In this document: piece by piece, positions 34,383-43,305 of the stretch
Numbering within the stretch: position 1 is the stretch's first letter
How the letters are laid out: each line of letters begins with the position of its first letter
Assembly: GCA_023663705.1 (NCBI GenBank)
Contig: JAMPGY010000017.1
Location: 1 to 53,146 of the forward strand
Length of the DNA stretch: 53,146 nucleotides
Origin: Clostridium sp.
GTDB lineage: Bacteria > Bacteroidota > Bacteroidia > Bacteroidales > Bacteroidaceae
Reading direction: 5' to 3'
Position numbers and translations under genes: made by a program
The notes under the pieces: model-generated
What the model was told of the DNA's origin: nothing
The model's database searches: none
What the model saw: the letters and a program-made list of their open reading frames with translations, nothing else

Positions 34383-35333
34383 ATGGGAATTATCAATTGC
34401 ATGGTAGCAAAGGGGCTGAGGAATGTCTTCCTTCTTCTTTTGGGTGTGGCTATGCTGGCATCCTGCAGCATTACAGATTTGGCGGACGAAGTACTGAACG
34501 GACAGGAGGAACGTTACGAAATCGTGGATAAGAACAGCGGCACGCTGACGGTGTATGAGAAGTATGCTGGACAGGCCTGTCGGTATGAGATTGAAAGCAA
34601 TGGTATGGGTATCCTTGCTGTGGAATTCTTGCCGGACGGACACTATTTGGTGACGTATGATATCGATAACTATTCCAACGGTTATCCTTATACTGTTGAC
34701 CTTCCGGTGGACGGCAAAAAGGTGAGTCTGCCGTTATCGCTCTGCAGGGGATGGATTACCCGCACTGCGGACAATCTTTATCCGGATACCGGAATGTATA
34801 TGTATGATAATAACGATGGGTCGTATCATCTCATGGAACTGAACTGGAGCGTGAGGAACGGAACATTGACTGTCTTGGATAGAGACGGTATGTGGAGGCA
34901 GTATCGGGCTACTGTTTCGCAGAAAACACCGGGAGACGCGCTGACTGCCCGTTTGTGCCACAGATGGGGATTGGACCAGGTGCTGCTGAAACTCTACAAA
35001 GACGGTAAACTGGTGATGTCTTATCAGTTGACCGGTTGGGAGATGGAGCAGAATTGTGTGTCGGCAGTGGAATTTACCCGCTACAATACTTTCATCCGTC
35101 ACGACGACCGGGAACCGGCAGGTGCCGGCAAGTGGAATTGGACGGACCGGGATAATCAGCAACTTTACTATTCGTTTATTCCGCCTTATTACGGGTCGAA
35201 CTATCTGACGGCCTATTTTGCCGGAAACAACTTCTACATGACGGAGGAGGTGGAATCTCTGAACGATTATGACGAGGACGATAGTGTGCTCAAAGCAGTT
35301 TGTTTATACAAGATGAGTGTGAGAGGCAATTGA
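34383..35333 (+). CDS. Lipoprotein of unknown function
   Basis: A 316-residue protein not recognised as a named family. A lipoprotein signal ends AMLASC; Met7 (34401) is an alternative start. The mature protein is rich in beta-strand-like, aromatic segments (GTLTVYEKYAGQACRYEIES, GHYLVTYDIDNYSNGYPY, LYYSFIPPYYGSNYLTAYFAGN), suggesting one or two beta-sandwich domains. After the cysteine the sequence SITDLADE does not match the strong Cys-Ser-acidic export motif, so its leaflet orientation is uncertain. It is followed after 28 bases by another exported protein, probably on the same transcript. No enzyme motif is visible. Confidence 0.75.
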   Translation: MGIINCMVAKGLRNVFLLLLGVAMLASCSITDLADEVLNGQEERYEIVDKNSGTLTVYEKYAGQACRYEIESNGMGILAVEFLPDGHYLVTYDIDNYSNGYPYTVDLPVDGKKVSLPLSLCRGWITRTADNLYPDTGMYMYDNNDGSYHLMELNWSVRNGTLTVLDRDGMWRQYRATVSQKTPGDALTARLCHRWGLDQVLLKLYKDGKLVMSYQLTGWEMEQNCVSAVEFTRYNTFIRHDDREPAGAGKWNWTDRDNQQLYYSFIPPYYGSNYLTAYFAGNNFYMTEEVESLNDYDEDDSVLKAVCLYKMSVRGN

Positions 35334-35361
35334 TTATAGGAACGGAAAAACAGAATTGAAG

Positions 35362-36324
35362 ATGAAAAAGATAATCAATATAGTGTGGGCATTGTTGCTG
35401 TGTGCTCCTGTCATGGCACAGACAGAGGACACCGTCGTGGTTGATTCCACGGAACAGGTGGGTGCTGAAGAATTGACCCAGACCGAAACGAACGAACTGA
35501 AACAGGAATTGGAGAAGATGCGTGCCGAACGTAGTGAGGTGGAAAACAGCGTGCGTATGGAGAAAATATGGCGCAAGTCCCGTCCATTCACTATTTCTAT
35601 TGGCAATCAGACACTCACCGACGAAGAGGCCGGCGTGAAATACAAGAGTAACATTGCCGTGTCGATAAGTAAGATGCGCACCTATTATCTGCACAAGAAG
35701 CCCATCGCCAATATGGTCAAGCTGGGCATTGATGCCGTGTGGATGGATATGTCCTATGCCCGTTATGCAAAGGGCAAGGGCGTGAAGGATGCCTTCAGCG
35801 GCACAATGGGCACGGTGACGGAGGGCACGTTCAACAATATGGATGATTATTTCGATCTGGCCTACGGTTCGGCGATGGACTATGAGAATGATGAGTTTTC
35901 GTTGAATATGGAACGCATCAATCTGGGCAAGCACAGTTTTACCTACAATATGGGTGTGGGGCTGAATGTGAAGGTGGCCCCGTTTTATGCACTCAATAAA
36001 CCCAAATTGGATAACCTGAAGGCTTCTGTGTATTTCCATTGGCTCCCCGGATTTACCGGACTGATTTTTACCGGCGACGAGACAGAGTTTTCTTATGGGG
36101 CGCTGATGAGGCACTATTCAATCGGTCTCAACATCTCTTACGGTCGTTGGGGTATCGGAGTGGAGCACCGTTGGGGCAGTGCCGACCTGAAGAACTGGCA
36201 GATGGATGACGAGGAGGATGATTATTATGCAGGAGAGGGAGACTCCGATTTCATAAGCACAACCTCGGATAAGCTGAAATACAAGTTGTCCGGTACGCGT
36301 TTCTACATCGGTTTCCGGTTCTAA
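35362..36324 (+). CDS. Exported protein, probable outer-membrane beta-barrel, unknown function
   Basis: A 320-residue protein starting at 35362 (MKKIINIVWALLLCAPVMAQ); the frame is open two codons earlier from a TTG. After the signal peptide comes an acidic coiled-coil-like stretch (about residues 22-70, ELKQELEKMRAERSEVENSV). Alternating strands follow, such as FTYNMGVGLNVKVAPFYAL, YSIGLNISYGRWGIGVEHRW and the final LSGTRFYIGFRF, whose C-terminal phenylalanine is typical of outer-membrane barrels. A very acidic loop (DDEEDDYYAGEGDSD, about residues 275-290) may bind cations. It follows the lipoprotein gene by 28 bases. Function is not recognised. Confidence 0.75.
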   Translation: MKKIINIVWALLLCAPVMAQTEDTVVVDSTEQVGAEELTQTETNELKQELEKMRAERSEVENSVRMEKIWRKSRPFTISIGNQTLTDEEAGVKYKSNIAVSISKMRTYYLHKKPIANMVKLGIDAVWMDMSYARYAKGKGVKDAFSGTMGTVTEGTFNNMDDYFDLAYGSAMDYENDEFSLNMERINLGKHSFTYNMGVGLNVKVAPFYALNKPKLDNLKASVYFHWLPGFTGLIFTGDETEFSYGALMRHYSIGLNISYGRWGIGVEHRWGSADLKNWQMDDEEDDYYAGEGDSDFISTTSDKLKYKLSGTRFYIGFRF

Positions 36325-36358
36325 AACGGTTCCGGCGATACTCCGATATACGGAAAAA

Positions 36359-36405
36359 ACACCGGGAGCCCACATCATGATGATGAATCAAGGGGCTCCC
36401 GGTGT
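36359..36405. terminator. Bidirectional terminator between convergent genes
   Basis: ACACCGGGAGCCC at 36359-36371 pairs perfectly with GGGCTCCCGGTGT at 36393-36405, with T6 after the stem and A6 before it. It can end both the forward exported-protein transcript and the minus-strand maturase transcript. Confidence 0.9.
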
Positions 36406-36430
36406 TTTTTATGTGATTGAGGTTGGTGTG

Positions 36431-37663
36431 TCAGACTTCCCGCTTCTTGATCCAGTTCATCACGTTGGCCGGCGGACGCTCGTTTTTCAACTCTTCCTTC
36501 ATGAAGTCCATGTAGGGAGCCGCATGGCGGAAGAAGCGGTGGTAGCCTTCGCACAGATAGTTCAGTCCCGGTTCGCCGTCGGCTGTGGTGGCAAAGCGAT
36601 TTTTGGGGCATTCGCCGTGGCAGGCAAACAGGAAGTCGCAAGTGCGGCACTGGCGGGGCAGGCTGTCGCGCTTGGCGCGGCCGAAAGCCAGTTGGCGAGG
36701 ACTGTACATCATTTCTACAAAGGATTGGGTGTGCAGATTACCCAACTTATATTCAGGGAATACAAAATGGTCGCAGCTGTAGACATCTCCGTTGAATTCC
36801 ATCACACCGGCATGACCGCAGGTCTCGTTCATGGAGCACAAGCCGGGCTGTACGCCCATCCAGTTGGCCAACGTGGCGTCAAACAGTTGCACAAAGGTGT
36901 TGCCTACATCTTGTCTCACCCATTCGTCAAACACGGCACACAGGAAGTCTCCCCATTGCTGTGGGGTGACGGAGAAGTCGGCTAAGGCTGCCTCTGCCCC
37001 TTCCTGCGGGCTGGCCAGAATGCGTCCGTCCGCATGACGATAGATGCGTTCCACCACGGGGGTGAACTGGATGTAGCGGCATCCTATATCCTTGAAGAAG
37101 CGGTAGAAGTCCAGCGGGTAGTCGGCATTGAAGTCATTGATCACTGCCATGGCGTTCCATTCCACCTGATGCTTGTTGAGTAATCGGATGCCCCGCATCA
37201 CCTGTACGAAAGACGGGTGTCCCTGCCGGTTCACGCGGTATTCGTCGTGAAACTCCTGCGGCCCATCGATGGAGATACCCACCAGCCATCCCTCGTCGTG
37301 CAGAAAGCGGCACCATTCGTCGGTGAGCAGGGTGCCGTTGGTCTGAAGTGCATTGTCTATGCGTCTGCCCCGTGCATATCTGCGTTGCAGTTCCACGGCC
37401 CTTTTGTAAAAGGCAAGCGGGCGCATCAGGGTTTCGCCACCGTGCCAAGTGAAGAGCACGTCGGTACCGGTCTGGCTTTCGATGTATTCCCTCACGTAGT
37501 GTTCCAGCAGTTCGTCGGTCATCACGTGTCTGGGATTGTCGACATACAGTTTGCTTTTCTCCGTGTAGTAGCAATAGGTGCAGGCCAGGTTGCAGAGCGA
37601 TCCGGCCGGCTTGGCCATCACATAGAGCGGCCGGGCAAAAGGTGAGAATACGGGTTTCTCCAT
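36431..37663 (-). CDS. Anaerobic sulfatase-maturating radical SAM enzyme
   Basis: An anSME-type enzyme, 410 residues, that oxidises the active-site serine or cysteine of sulfatases to formylglycine without oxygen. The radical SAM cluster is C24, C28 and C31 in CNLACTYCYY. Other marks are the FTWHGGETLMRP strand, the conserved GISIDGPQEFHD and VNDFNADYPLDFY-type region, and a C-terminal SPASM domain carrying two extra Fe-S clusters (CGHAGVMEFNGDVYSCDHFV, CRTCDFLFACHGECPKNRF). The aspartate in SCDHF corresponds to the catalytic residue of known anSMEs. No -7 element lies directly upstream, so it is probably read from nagB. Its likely client is the serine-type sulfatase 3.6 kb away, and others elsewhere. 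Confidence 0.92.
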   Translation of the reverse strand: MEKPVFSPFARPLYVMAKPAGSLCNLACTYCYYTEKSKLYVDNPRHVMTDELLEHYVREYIESQTGTDVLFTWHGGETLMRPLAFYKRAVELQRRYARGRRIDNALQTNGTLLTDEWCRFLHDEGWLVGISIDGPQEFHDEYRVNRQGHPSFVQVMRGIRLLNKHQVEWNAMAVINDFNADYPLDFYRFFKDIGCRYIQFTPVVERIYRHADGRILASPQEGAEAALADFSVTPQQWGDFLCAVFDEWVRQDVGNTFVQLFDATLANWMGVQPGLCSMNETCGHAGVMEFNGDVYSCDHFVFPEYKLGNLHTQSFVEMMYSPRQLAFGRAKRDSLPRQCRTCDFLFACHGECPKNRFATTADGEPGLNYLCEGYHRFFRHAAPYMDFMKEELKNERPPANVMNWIKKREV

Positions 37664-37682
37664 ACGGTGTTATAAATAAGGA

Positions 37683-37726
37683 ACGACGCTCTGAGCCGAC
37701 CGTCGGTCTGTCGTCAAGAGCGTCGT
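37683..37726 (-). terminator. Hairpin between nagB and the maturase gene
   Basis: ACGACGCTCT (37683-37692) pairs with AGAGCGTCGT (37717-37726), and the loop contains a second small stem CCGAC/GTCGG. On the minus strand the tail is TTCCTTATTTAT, a weak T-tract, so this may be a partial terminator or an mRNA-processing/stability element within a nagB-maturase transcript. Confidence 0.5.
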
Positions 37727-37757
37727 CTGTAACTGTTCGGCTGTATTCCGCGAAGGA

Positions 37758-38549
37758 TTAAAGCGCGTCTTTTTCGATATCTTTGAAGTACTTGTAGGTG
37801 CCTACGGTCAGTTGGTCGGTGGCCGGCTCGTCACACACGATGATACCGTGCTGGTGGAGCTGTAGGGCGCTGATGGTCCACATCTGGGTTATGCTGCCTT
37901 CTACGGCATGTTGCAGTGCCTGTGCCTTGTTGTGTCCGTTGCACAGGATCAGCACTTCCTTGGCTGCCATCACGGTGCCCACACCCACGGTCAGGGCGTG
38001 CAAGGGTACATTTTCGGGATTTCCGCCGAAGAAACGTGAGTTGGCTATACGTGTATCGGTGGTCAGGGTCTTCACACGGGTGCGTGAGGTCAGCGAGGAG
38101 CCCGGTTCGTTGAATGCGATGTGTCCGTCGGGACCGATACCGCCGATAAATAGGTCGATGCCTCCGGCTTCCTCGATCATCTGCTCGTAGCGGGCACACT
38201 CAGCTTCCAGATCTTCGGCGTTTCCGTTGAGGATGTGGATGTTCTCCTTCGGACAGTCGATGTGGTCGAACAGGTTGTGTGCCATGAACGAATGATAACT
38301 TTCAGGGTGTTCTTCCGGCAGGCCTACATACTCGTCCATGTTGAAGGTCAGTACATGACGGAAACTGACTTTTCCGGCTTTGCAGGCTTCCACCAAAGCC
38401 TTGTACATGCCGATGGGCGAGGAGCCGGTGGGCAGACCCAGCACGAAAGGTTTTTCCTGAGTGGGTTGAGCGGCGTTGATTTTGTTAATTACGTAATTAG
38501 CAGCCCATTGAGATAGTTTCTCATAATCGGGTTCAATAATAAGTCTCAT
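37758..38549 (-). CDS. nagB: Glucosamine-6-phosphate deaminase
   Basis: Converts glucosamine-6-phosphate to fructose-6-phosphate and ammonia, taking salvaged amino sugar into glycolysis. Starting at 38549 ([19 protein letters not shown]) it is 263 residues, close to E. coli NagB (266); the frame is open 11 codons further back. Motifs in order: [35 protein letters not shown] with the catalytic aspartate, and [18 protein letters not shown] with the catalytic histidine. It has its own -7 element (38582-38589, minus) and lies upstream of the sulfatase maturase on the same strand. Confidence 0.95.
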   Translation of the reverse strand: MRLIIEPDYEKLSQWAANYVINKINAAQPTQEKPFVLGLPTGSSPIGMYKALVEACKAGKVSFRHVLTFNMDEYVGLPEEHPESYHSFMAHNLFDHIDCPKENIHILNGNAEDLEAECARYEQMIEEAGGIDLFIGGIGPDGHIAFNEPGSSLTSRTRVKTLTTDTRIANSRFFGGNPENVPLHALTVGVGTVMAAKEVLILCNGHNKAQALQHAVEGSITQMWTISALQLHQHGIIVCDEPATDQLTVGTYKYFKDIEKDAL

Positions 38550-38581
38550 AATTCGTAAGTGTTTTGGGTTCTTAATTTTCA

Positions 38582-38589
38582 CAAAGATA
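38582..38589 (-). promoter_or_regulatory. -7 promoter element for nagB
   Basis: On the minus strand TATCTTTG is an exact TAnnTTTG match 32 bases before the chosen nagB ATG. It also argues for the shorter start, because the upstream extension would nearly touch the promoter. Confidence 0.6.
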
Positions 38590-38862
38590 ATAATACTAAA
38601 TCAATAATCAAATAATAAACGTTGTTTTAGCGGTTGTTTTTGCATGCCCGAGACTCTTTTTTAAAACAAGGAGATACGTATTGCTTTTTTCAGATTAAAA
38701 ATTTGGTATAACGGGAATCTTTTTCTTAATTTGCAGGTGATAAAGTCCGTTTGTTTGCAGACGGATAGATTGTTAACCTATTGTGTCCGGATCGGTAAAG
38801 ACCGACATAATATCATTGTGTGATGAAATAGAAAAACCTAATTATTACAAACTTACTTAAAA
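38590..38862. other. Intergenic leader region before the LRR-M60 operon
   Basis: Between divergent nagB and the LRR gene. TTAATTTGC near 38731-38739 is a one-mismatch -7 element (TTnnTTTG) and would leave an mRNA leader of about 120 bases. That leader contains two small hairpins: TCCGT/ACGGA around 38749-38765 and TCGGT/ACCGA (38792-38805, loop AAAG). No small gene is seen. The long structured leader hints at post-transcriptional control. Confidence 0.4.
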
Positions 38863-40308
38863 ATGAAAGGAATGAAAAAAGTTACTTTGTTCGTTTATGC
38901 CTTGGCGGGTGGCCTCTTATGGGGAGGTCTGTCGGTAAAGGCACAGCAGCGGATTCAGATGACGACTTCCCGCTCTGCGGGCACTCAACTGACCTTTTCG
39001 CTGAACAAGAATGCCACCGTCACGGTGGACTGGGGAAATGGAACTCCGGTAGAGTGTACGGCTGATAAGGATGGATTGATCAGCGGCACTTTGGCCGGCG
39101 AGACTGTGGTTATCGACGGAGTCTTCTCCATGCTGGACTGTAGCGATTGCAGTCTGACGGCAATTGTCACCAAAGATGCTCCCGGATTGACCGTGTTGAA
39201 TTGCAGCAACAATCAGTTGACCGCTTTGGCGTTGAGTTCAAACAAGGCGATTTCCTCGTTGGACTGCGGAAACAACCAGATTGCAACGCTCTCTGCTCCA
39301 AGAGGTAGTGCTATGACTTATCTGGATTGTTCCCAGAATAAATTGAAAACTTTGGTGTTGACCAATATGACTTCGCTGGAGACCTTGATTTGCTCCGATA
39401 ACGAAATGAGTGCGTTAAATCCGTCCAATGCGCCTACACTGAAGACTGTTTGGTGTGATAACAATGTGATTAAATCACTGAATATGACCGGTGTCACTGC
39501 AGAATCGGTGGTTTGCTATGATAACAGTGGCTTGAGTACCTACACTACATCAACAAGTGCAAGCAAGGCTTTGGTGGACTTTTGGGCCAATAACACCAGT
39601 CTGAGGAAGTTGGACTTGACAGGTGCCGCTAAGTTGCAGACGTTGGAATGCTCTAATGTGGGTCTGACGGAGCTGGCGCTCACACAGCCCGAGAAGGCTT
39701 TGCTCTGCTGTTATCTGAATGATAACAACTTGACATTTAATCATCTGTATGCAACCTCTTTTGTGAGTGGTAATTATACAAATGCCAATCAGGGTCCCTT
39801 CGCTTTGTATGACTCTAAAAGAAATGAGGTGACAAAGATCCAGGTGGGTGAAGGAGTAACATTTGACGCCATGCACCCTGTAGGTGATTCAAAGACCACC
39901 ACATCTTATTCCTGGTATACGGCCGACGGACAGACAAAGTTGGCCAGCGGTACGAACAAGGATTATGTGCGCACCTCGTCTACCAATACATTTACATTTA
40001 AAAAACCGTTTGAATCCATCTATTGCTCTGTGACCAATGCAGCTGTGAAGGGATTGACATTGAAGAGCACTCCACTGAAAGTATATGCGGAGGGTATGTC
40101 TATTGCCCAGGTGATGCAGGAAAAGGGATTCCGTTTCTCTACGGAGAACGATGCGATCCTGATGAATGCCGAGGAGGATGTGACCGTGAATATCTTCACG
40201 GTAGATGGCAAGAAAGTATGGAACGGCACGGTGGGTCAGCACGGTGTGCGTGTTCCGCTTAAAGGCAATGCGGTGTATTTGGTGAATGGAATCAAGGTTA
40301 AGCTTTAA
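38863..40308 (+). CDS. Cysteine-ladder leucine-rich-repeat surface protein with T9SS-like tail
   Basis: A 481-residue exported protein; signal peptide ends LSVKAQ. An N-terminal domain (about residues 23-75, FSLNKNATVTVDWGNGTP) is followed by about eight LRR units of roughly 21 residues. Each starts with a variant of L-x-C-S-x-N-x-L-x-x-L (LNCSNNQLTAL, LDCGNNQIATL, LDCSQNKLKTL, LICSDNEMSAL, LECSNVGLTEL), so a cysteine recurs at the same position in every turn. The C-terminal 75 residues (VNIFTVDGKKVWNGTVG, then NAVYLVNGIKVKL) resemble a type A T9SS sorting domain. LRRs usually bind protein or glycan partners. It precedes the M60 peptidase gene by 29 bases, so the two probably act together at the cell surface. 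Confidence 0.8.
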   Translation: MKGMKKVTLFVYALAGGLLWGGLSVKAQQRIQMTTSRSAGTQLTFSLNKNATVTVDWGNGTPVECTADKDGLISGTLAGETVVIDGVFSMLDCSDCSLTAIVTKDAPGLTVLNCSNNQLTALALSSNKAISSLDCGNNQIATLSAPRGSAMTYLDCSQNKLKTLVLTNMTSLETLICSDNEMSALNPSNAPTLKTVWCDNNVIKSLNMTGVTAESVVCYDNSGLSTYTTSTSASKALVDFWANNTSLRKLDLTGAAKLQTLECSNVGLTELALTQPEKALLCCYLNDNNLTFNHLYATSFVSGNYTNANQGPFALYDSKRNEVTKIQVGEGVTFDAMHPVGDSKTTTSYSWYTADGQTKLASGTNKDYVRTSSTNTFTFKKPFESIYCSVTNAAVKGLTLKSTPLKVYAEGMSIAQVMQEKGFRFSTENDAILMNAEEDVTVNIFTVDGKKVWNGTVGQHGVRVPLKGNAVYLVNGIKVKL

Positions 40309-40337
40309 TCAATAACTATATTCTTAAAAGAAAAACA

Positions 40338-43016
40338 ATGAAAAAGAACGCTATATTATGGATGGCCGGCGCCGCCTTGATGTGTGGGGGAATCCTGCCG
40401 GTGTCCGCGCAATCTTCAGATGTGAACCCGATGATTGTGCTCAGTGCGCAGAAGAGCACGGTGAGTTATGTGGACACGGTATTCACCTTGAAGGTAAAGG
40501 CTAACGTGGACTACACGATGGAAGCACCCGAGGCGGATTGGCTTTCGGTGAAGGAAGGTAAGAACGGACGTTACATCTTGTCTTTGGACAAGAATGTGGC
40601 GGAGACAGCCCGTACGGCTCAGATCATATTCCGTGAGAAGGACGGCGATCTGGTGCGTACATACACGGTGGAGCAGGAGCGTGAGCAATCTGTTGCCAAC
40701 CTTCCGGTCGGACAAGCGCTGAAAATCAAGAGTGCGACGGTTACCAGTGAAATGTGGGGAGAAACACGCGAGTTTTCACAGAGCGGTCAGGGCATCAGCC
40801 TTTCCTACGACGGCAACGAGAATACAATCTGGCATTCACCGTATACAGGCAATACTAACGAACAGTATTTCCCCATTACCATAACATATACTCTGTCGGC
40901 TCCCGGTCGTGTGGATTGCATCCAGTACACAGCCCGCCAGAGCGGAGGTAGCAACGGTAATCTGCAACTGGTTGAGGTGCTGTACAAGGCTGAAGGCAGC
41001 GAGGAGTTTGTGTCGGCAGGCGAATATGACTTCGGCGGAGGTTCTTCGTTGATCAAATTGAACTCTTCCCTGGACAATGCCGCTCAGGTGAGACTGGTGG
41101 TGAAATCGGGATATAACAACTACGCGTCTTGTGCCGAGATGGCTTTCATCCAGAAAGATCTGGGTGTGTTGGCCGATGAAGAGGTTTTCGCAGATGATAT
41201 TTATTCCATGCTGAAACCCGGTATCACTCAGGAGCGTATCAATCAAATGAACAACGACTTCTACAAGCTGTTGGCTCAGAAAATGTTTGATGGAGAATAC
41301 ACTACCGATTATCGTGTGGCTTCCTATAAGTGTTATACTGATCCTCTGAAGTTGTCCGAACTGTGGAATGCTCCCGGTAAGCAATACGACAGATTGGCTG
41401 GTGTGACCGGTATTAATATCTCCAAGGGTACACACGCTGTGGTAGTTTCCGGAATTCCGGCCGGCATATCCGTACGTTTGAGCATCATGGCTTGGTACGA
41501 AGGAAAAGATGGCAATAGTTTTGACGGCGGTAATCCGCAGCATTTTGAGTATACGCTGAAGAACGGCGTGAATACGATCAACTATACATTTGACTACGAC
41601 GGTTTGGCCTACATCTGCTATTATGCCGATGATTCAAGCCTCTATCCCGACATCAAGGTTCACTTTGTGAATGCCCAGGTAAATGGTTATCTGTCGCCAG
41701 ACAAGACGAATGAAGAGATGTATGAACTGTGTGATAAGGCTGTCAACACCTGTATGGATGTTTGGGGCACCAAGGTACACTCCATCTGGACTGCTCAGGG
41801 ATTGCGCGATTACTGTAAGGCTTCCGATGGTGTGAGTCTCGGTTATCGTCAGTACATGAACGTGCTCGACTCTTTGATCCAGTGGGAGCATGAGTTGCTT
41901 GGATTTGTCAAGTACAACCGTGTGCCCGATACCCGCACCATGGCCTACACCAACTATACCTATTATATGTTCCAAGGTGGATGGGGCGTATCGTTCCATC
42001 ACAATACGGAGAGCCGTGTGTTGAATTGCCGCACCTTGATGTACAATGATGATGATGCCATTTGGGGACTGAGCCACGAATGGGGACATCAGCATCAGAT
42101 GAAGCCTTATTTCTGCTGGGCCGGTATGAGTGAGATTACCAATAATACAAACTCCTACTATAATATTATGGCCATGGGATATACCCGTTCCGATAAGATC
42201 AGGGATTGGGCTCCGGGTCGCAAACACTTCTTGGAGAATGTGAATACGAACGGTTTCAAGGTATCGGGTGTGAACAGTTCCGTTCGTCATTTGGCCTATC
42301 TGCATCGTAACGAGTTGCGGAGTGAGAAGCTTCGCGAGTTTGCCGCCACCATGGCCGACTCTACTATCACTGCTGTCTACAAAGATCCTCTTAAGGCGAT
42401 TTCCTATACGGAAGTGCCCATTGGCGAGACGCTTTGCTCGTTTATTATGCTCTACAACTATTTCACTTATATCAAGGGGCTGAAAGACTTTGCTCTGGAT
42501 TGGTATGAGGCATTGCGTCAGACTGATGATGAGAACGGTTCTCAGGTAGAGAAGCAGGGTGAGGTGGACAAGTATGAACTGATTGCCAGCGCTCAGAATG
42601 GTAACAAGAACGGTAAATTGGCCGTGTTGCGTCAGAAGTATCCTAATTCTTGTTGGGTGACAGAGGGTTATATTCCCGAGGGTGTTTCCTATCAGCAGAA
42701 TTCCGTACCTTCTATCCTGAACTATATCCGCAAGATGAGCCGTTTGTCCGGTTACAACCTATTCCCTTACTTCGAGACTTGGGGACATCTGCGCCAGGTG
42801 GCTATGTACATCGGTGACTACGGAAACTTCTTCTACGTGATGACTCCCGAGATGTACAACGAGTTCAAGGAAGATATGGATGCATTGGTAGAAAGCGGAG
42901 AGTTGAAGGCTATGCCGGCCGGAATGGTTGAGGAAATCTCCAACACGAAGGATGTATTTGAATTGCAGGGACGTGCTCCGGGTTCGGCTACCGTGCCCCC
43001 CGCCATTCCCAACTAA
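40338..43016 (+). CDS. BACON-CBM32-M60 mucin-type glycopeptidase
   Basis: An 892-residue secreted zinc metallopeptidase of the M60 (enhancin-like) family. The signal peptide ends LPVSAQ. Domain order: BACON domain (about residues 30-118, PEADWLSVKEGKNGRYILSL, ending YTVEQE), a CBM32/F5-8C-like domain (about 125-275), then the M60 catalytic region. The gluzincin motif is complete: H580-E581-W-G-H584 with E599 downstream (SHEWGHQHQM). This order is the same as in B. thetaiotaomicron BT4244, which cleaves beside O-glycans on mucin-like proteins. Unlike that protein as I recall it, the signal here has no lipobox, and no T9SS tail is visible, so its location is uncertain. Probably co-transcribed with the LRR gene. 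Confidence 0.9.
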   Translation: MKKNAILWMAGAALMCGGILPVSAQSSDVNPMIVLSAQKSTVSYVDTVFTLKVKANVDYTMEAPEADWLSVKEGKNGRYILSLDKNVAETARTAQIIFREKDGDLVRTYTVEQEREQSVANLPVGQALKIKSATVTSEMWGETREFSQSGQGISLSYDGNENTIWHSPYTGNTNEQYFPITITYTLSAPGRVDCIQYTARQSGGSNGNLQLVEVLYKAEGSEEFVSAGEYDFGGGSSLIKLNSSLDNAAQVRLVVKSGYNNYASCAEMAFIQKDLGVLADEEVFADDIYSMLKPGITQERINQMNNDFYKLLAQKMFDGEYTTDYRVASYKCYTDPLKLSELWNAPGKQYDRLAGVTGINISKGTHAVVVSGIPAGISVRLSIMAWYEGKDGNSFDGGNPQHFEYTLKNGVNTINYTFDYDGLAYICYYADDSSLYPDIKVHFVNAQVNGYLSPDKTNEEMYELCDKAVNTCMDVWGTKVHSIWTAQGLRDYCKASDGVSLGYRQYMNVLDSLIQWEHELLGFVKYNRVPDTRTMAYTNYTYYMFQGGWGVSFHHNTESRVLNCRTLMYNDDDAIWGLSHEWGHQHQMKPYFCWAGMSEITNNTNSYYNIMAMGYTRSDKIRDWAPGRKHFLENVNTNGFKVSGVNSSVRHLAYLHRNELRSEKLREFAATMADSTITAVYKDPLKAISYTEVPIGETLCSFIMLYNYFTYIKGLKDFALDWYEALRQTDDENGSQVEKQGEVDKYELIASAQNGNKNGKLAVLRQKYPNSCWVTEGYIPEGVSYQQNSVPSILNYIRKMSRLSGYNLFPYFETWGHLRQVAMYIGDYGNFFYVMTPEMYNEFKEDMDALVESGELKAMPAGMVEEISNTKDVFELQGRAPGSATVPPAIPN

Positions 43017-43044
43017 ACATAAACTTAACCCTTAAAAATCAATG

Positions 43045-43078
43045 GCCCGGTTGCACGAGATGTGTAGCCGGGCTTTTT
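43045..43078 (+). terminator. Terminator after the LRR-M60 operon
   Basis: GCCCGG at 43045-43050 pairs with CCGGGC at 43068-43073, extended inward by further Watson-Crick and G-T pairs, then five T. Confidence 0.85.
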
Positions 43079-43209
43079 GAATATATTATTTCGTATTTAT
43101 CATTGTTTGTACAGGTCTGTGTGAAGGTATTGGTTATCTGTGACTTTGCATTGGGTGGTATACCATGCTTGCAAGCGGCATCGTTGAGAGCAGGCTGACG
43201 ATATGAAAA

Positions 43210-43239
43210 GAGGTCGCCTAAAACCGGTTAGACGACCTC
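43210..43239 (-). terminator. Terminator after the CotH-kinase gene
   Basis: GAGGTCG (43210-43216) pairs with CGACCTC (43233-43239), with an inner CTAA/TTAG stem. Read leftward, the stem is followed by TTTT, placing it 67 bases beyond the stop of the minus-strand CotH gene. Confidence 0.75.
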
Positions 43240-43305
43240 GTGTACGGAGCGTTCGTAATCAGGTGCTCTGTGGGGCCAGGTTTGATTTGCCTTGTGAAGG
43301 GAAAA

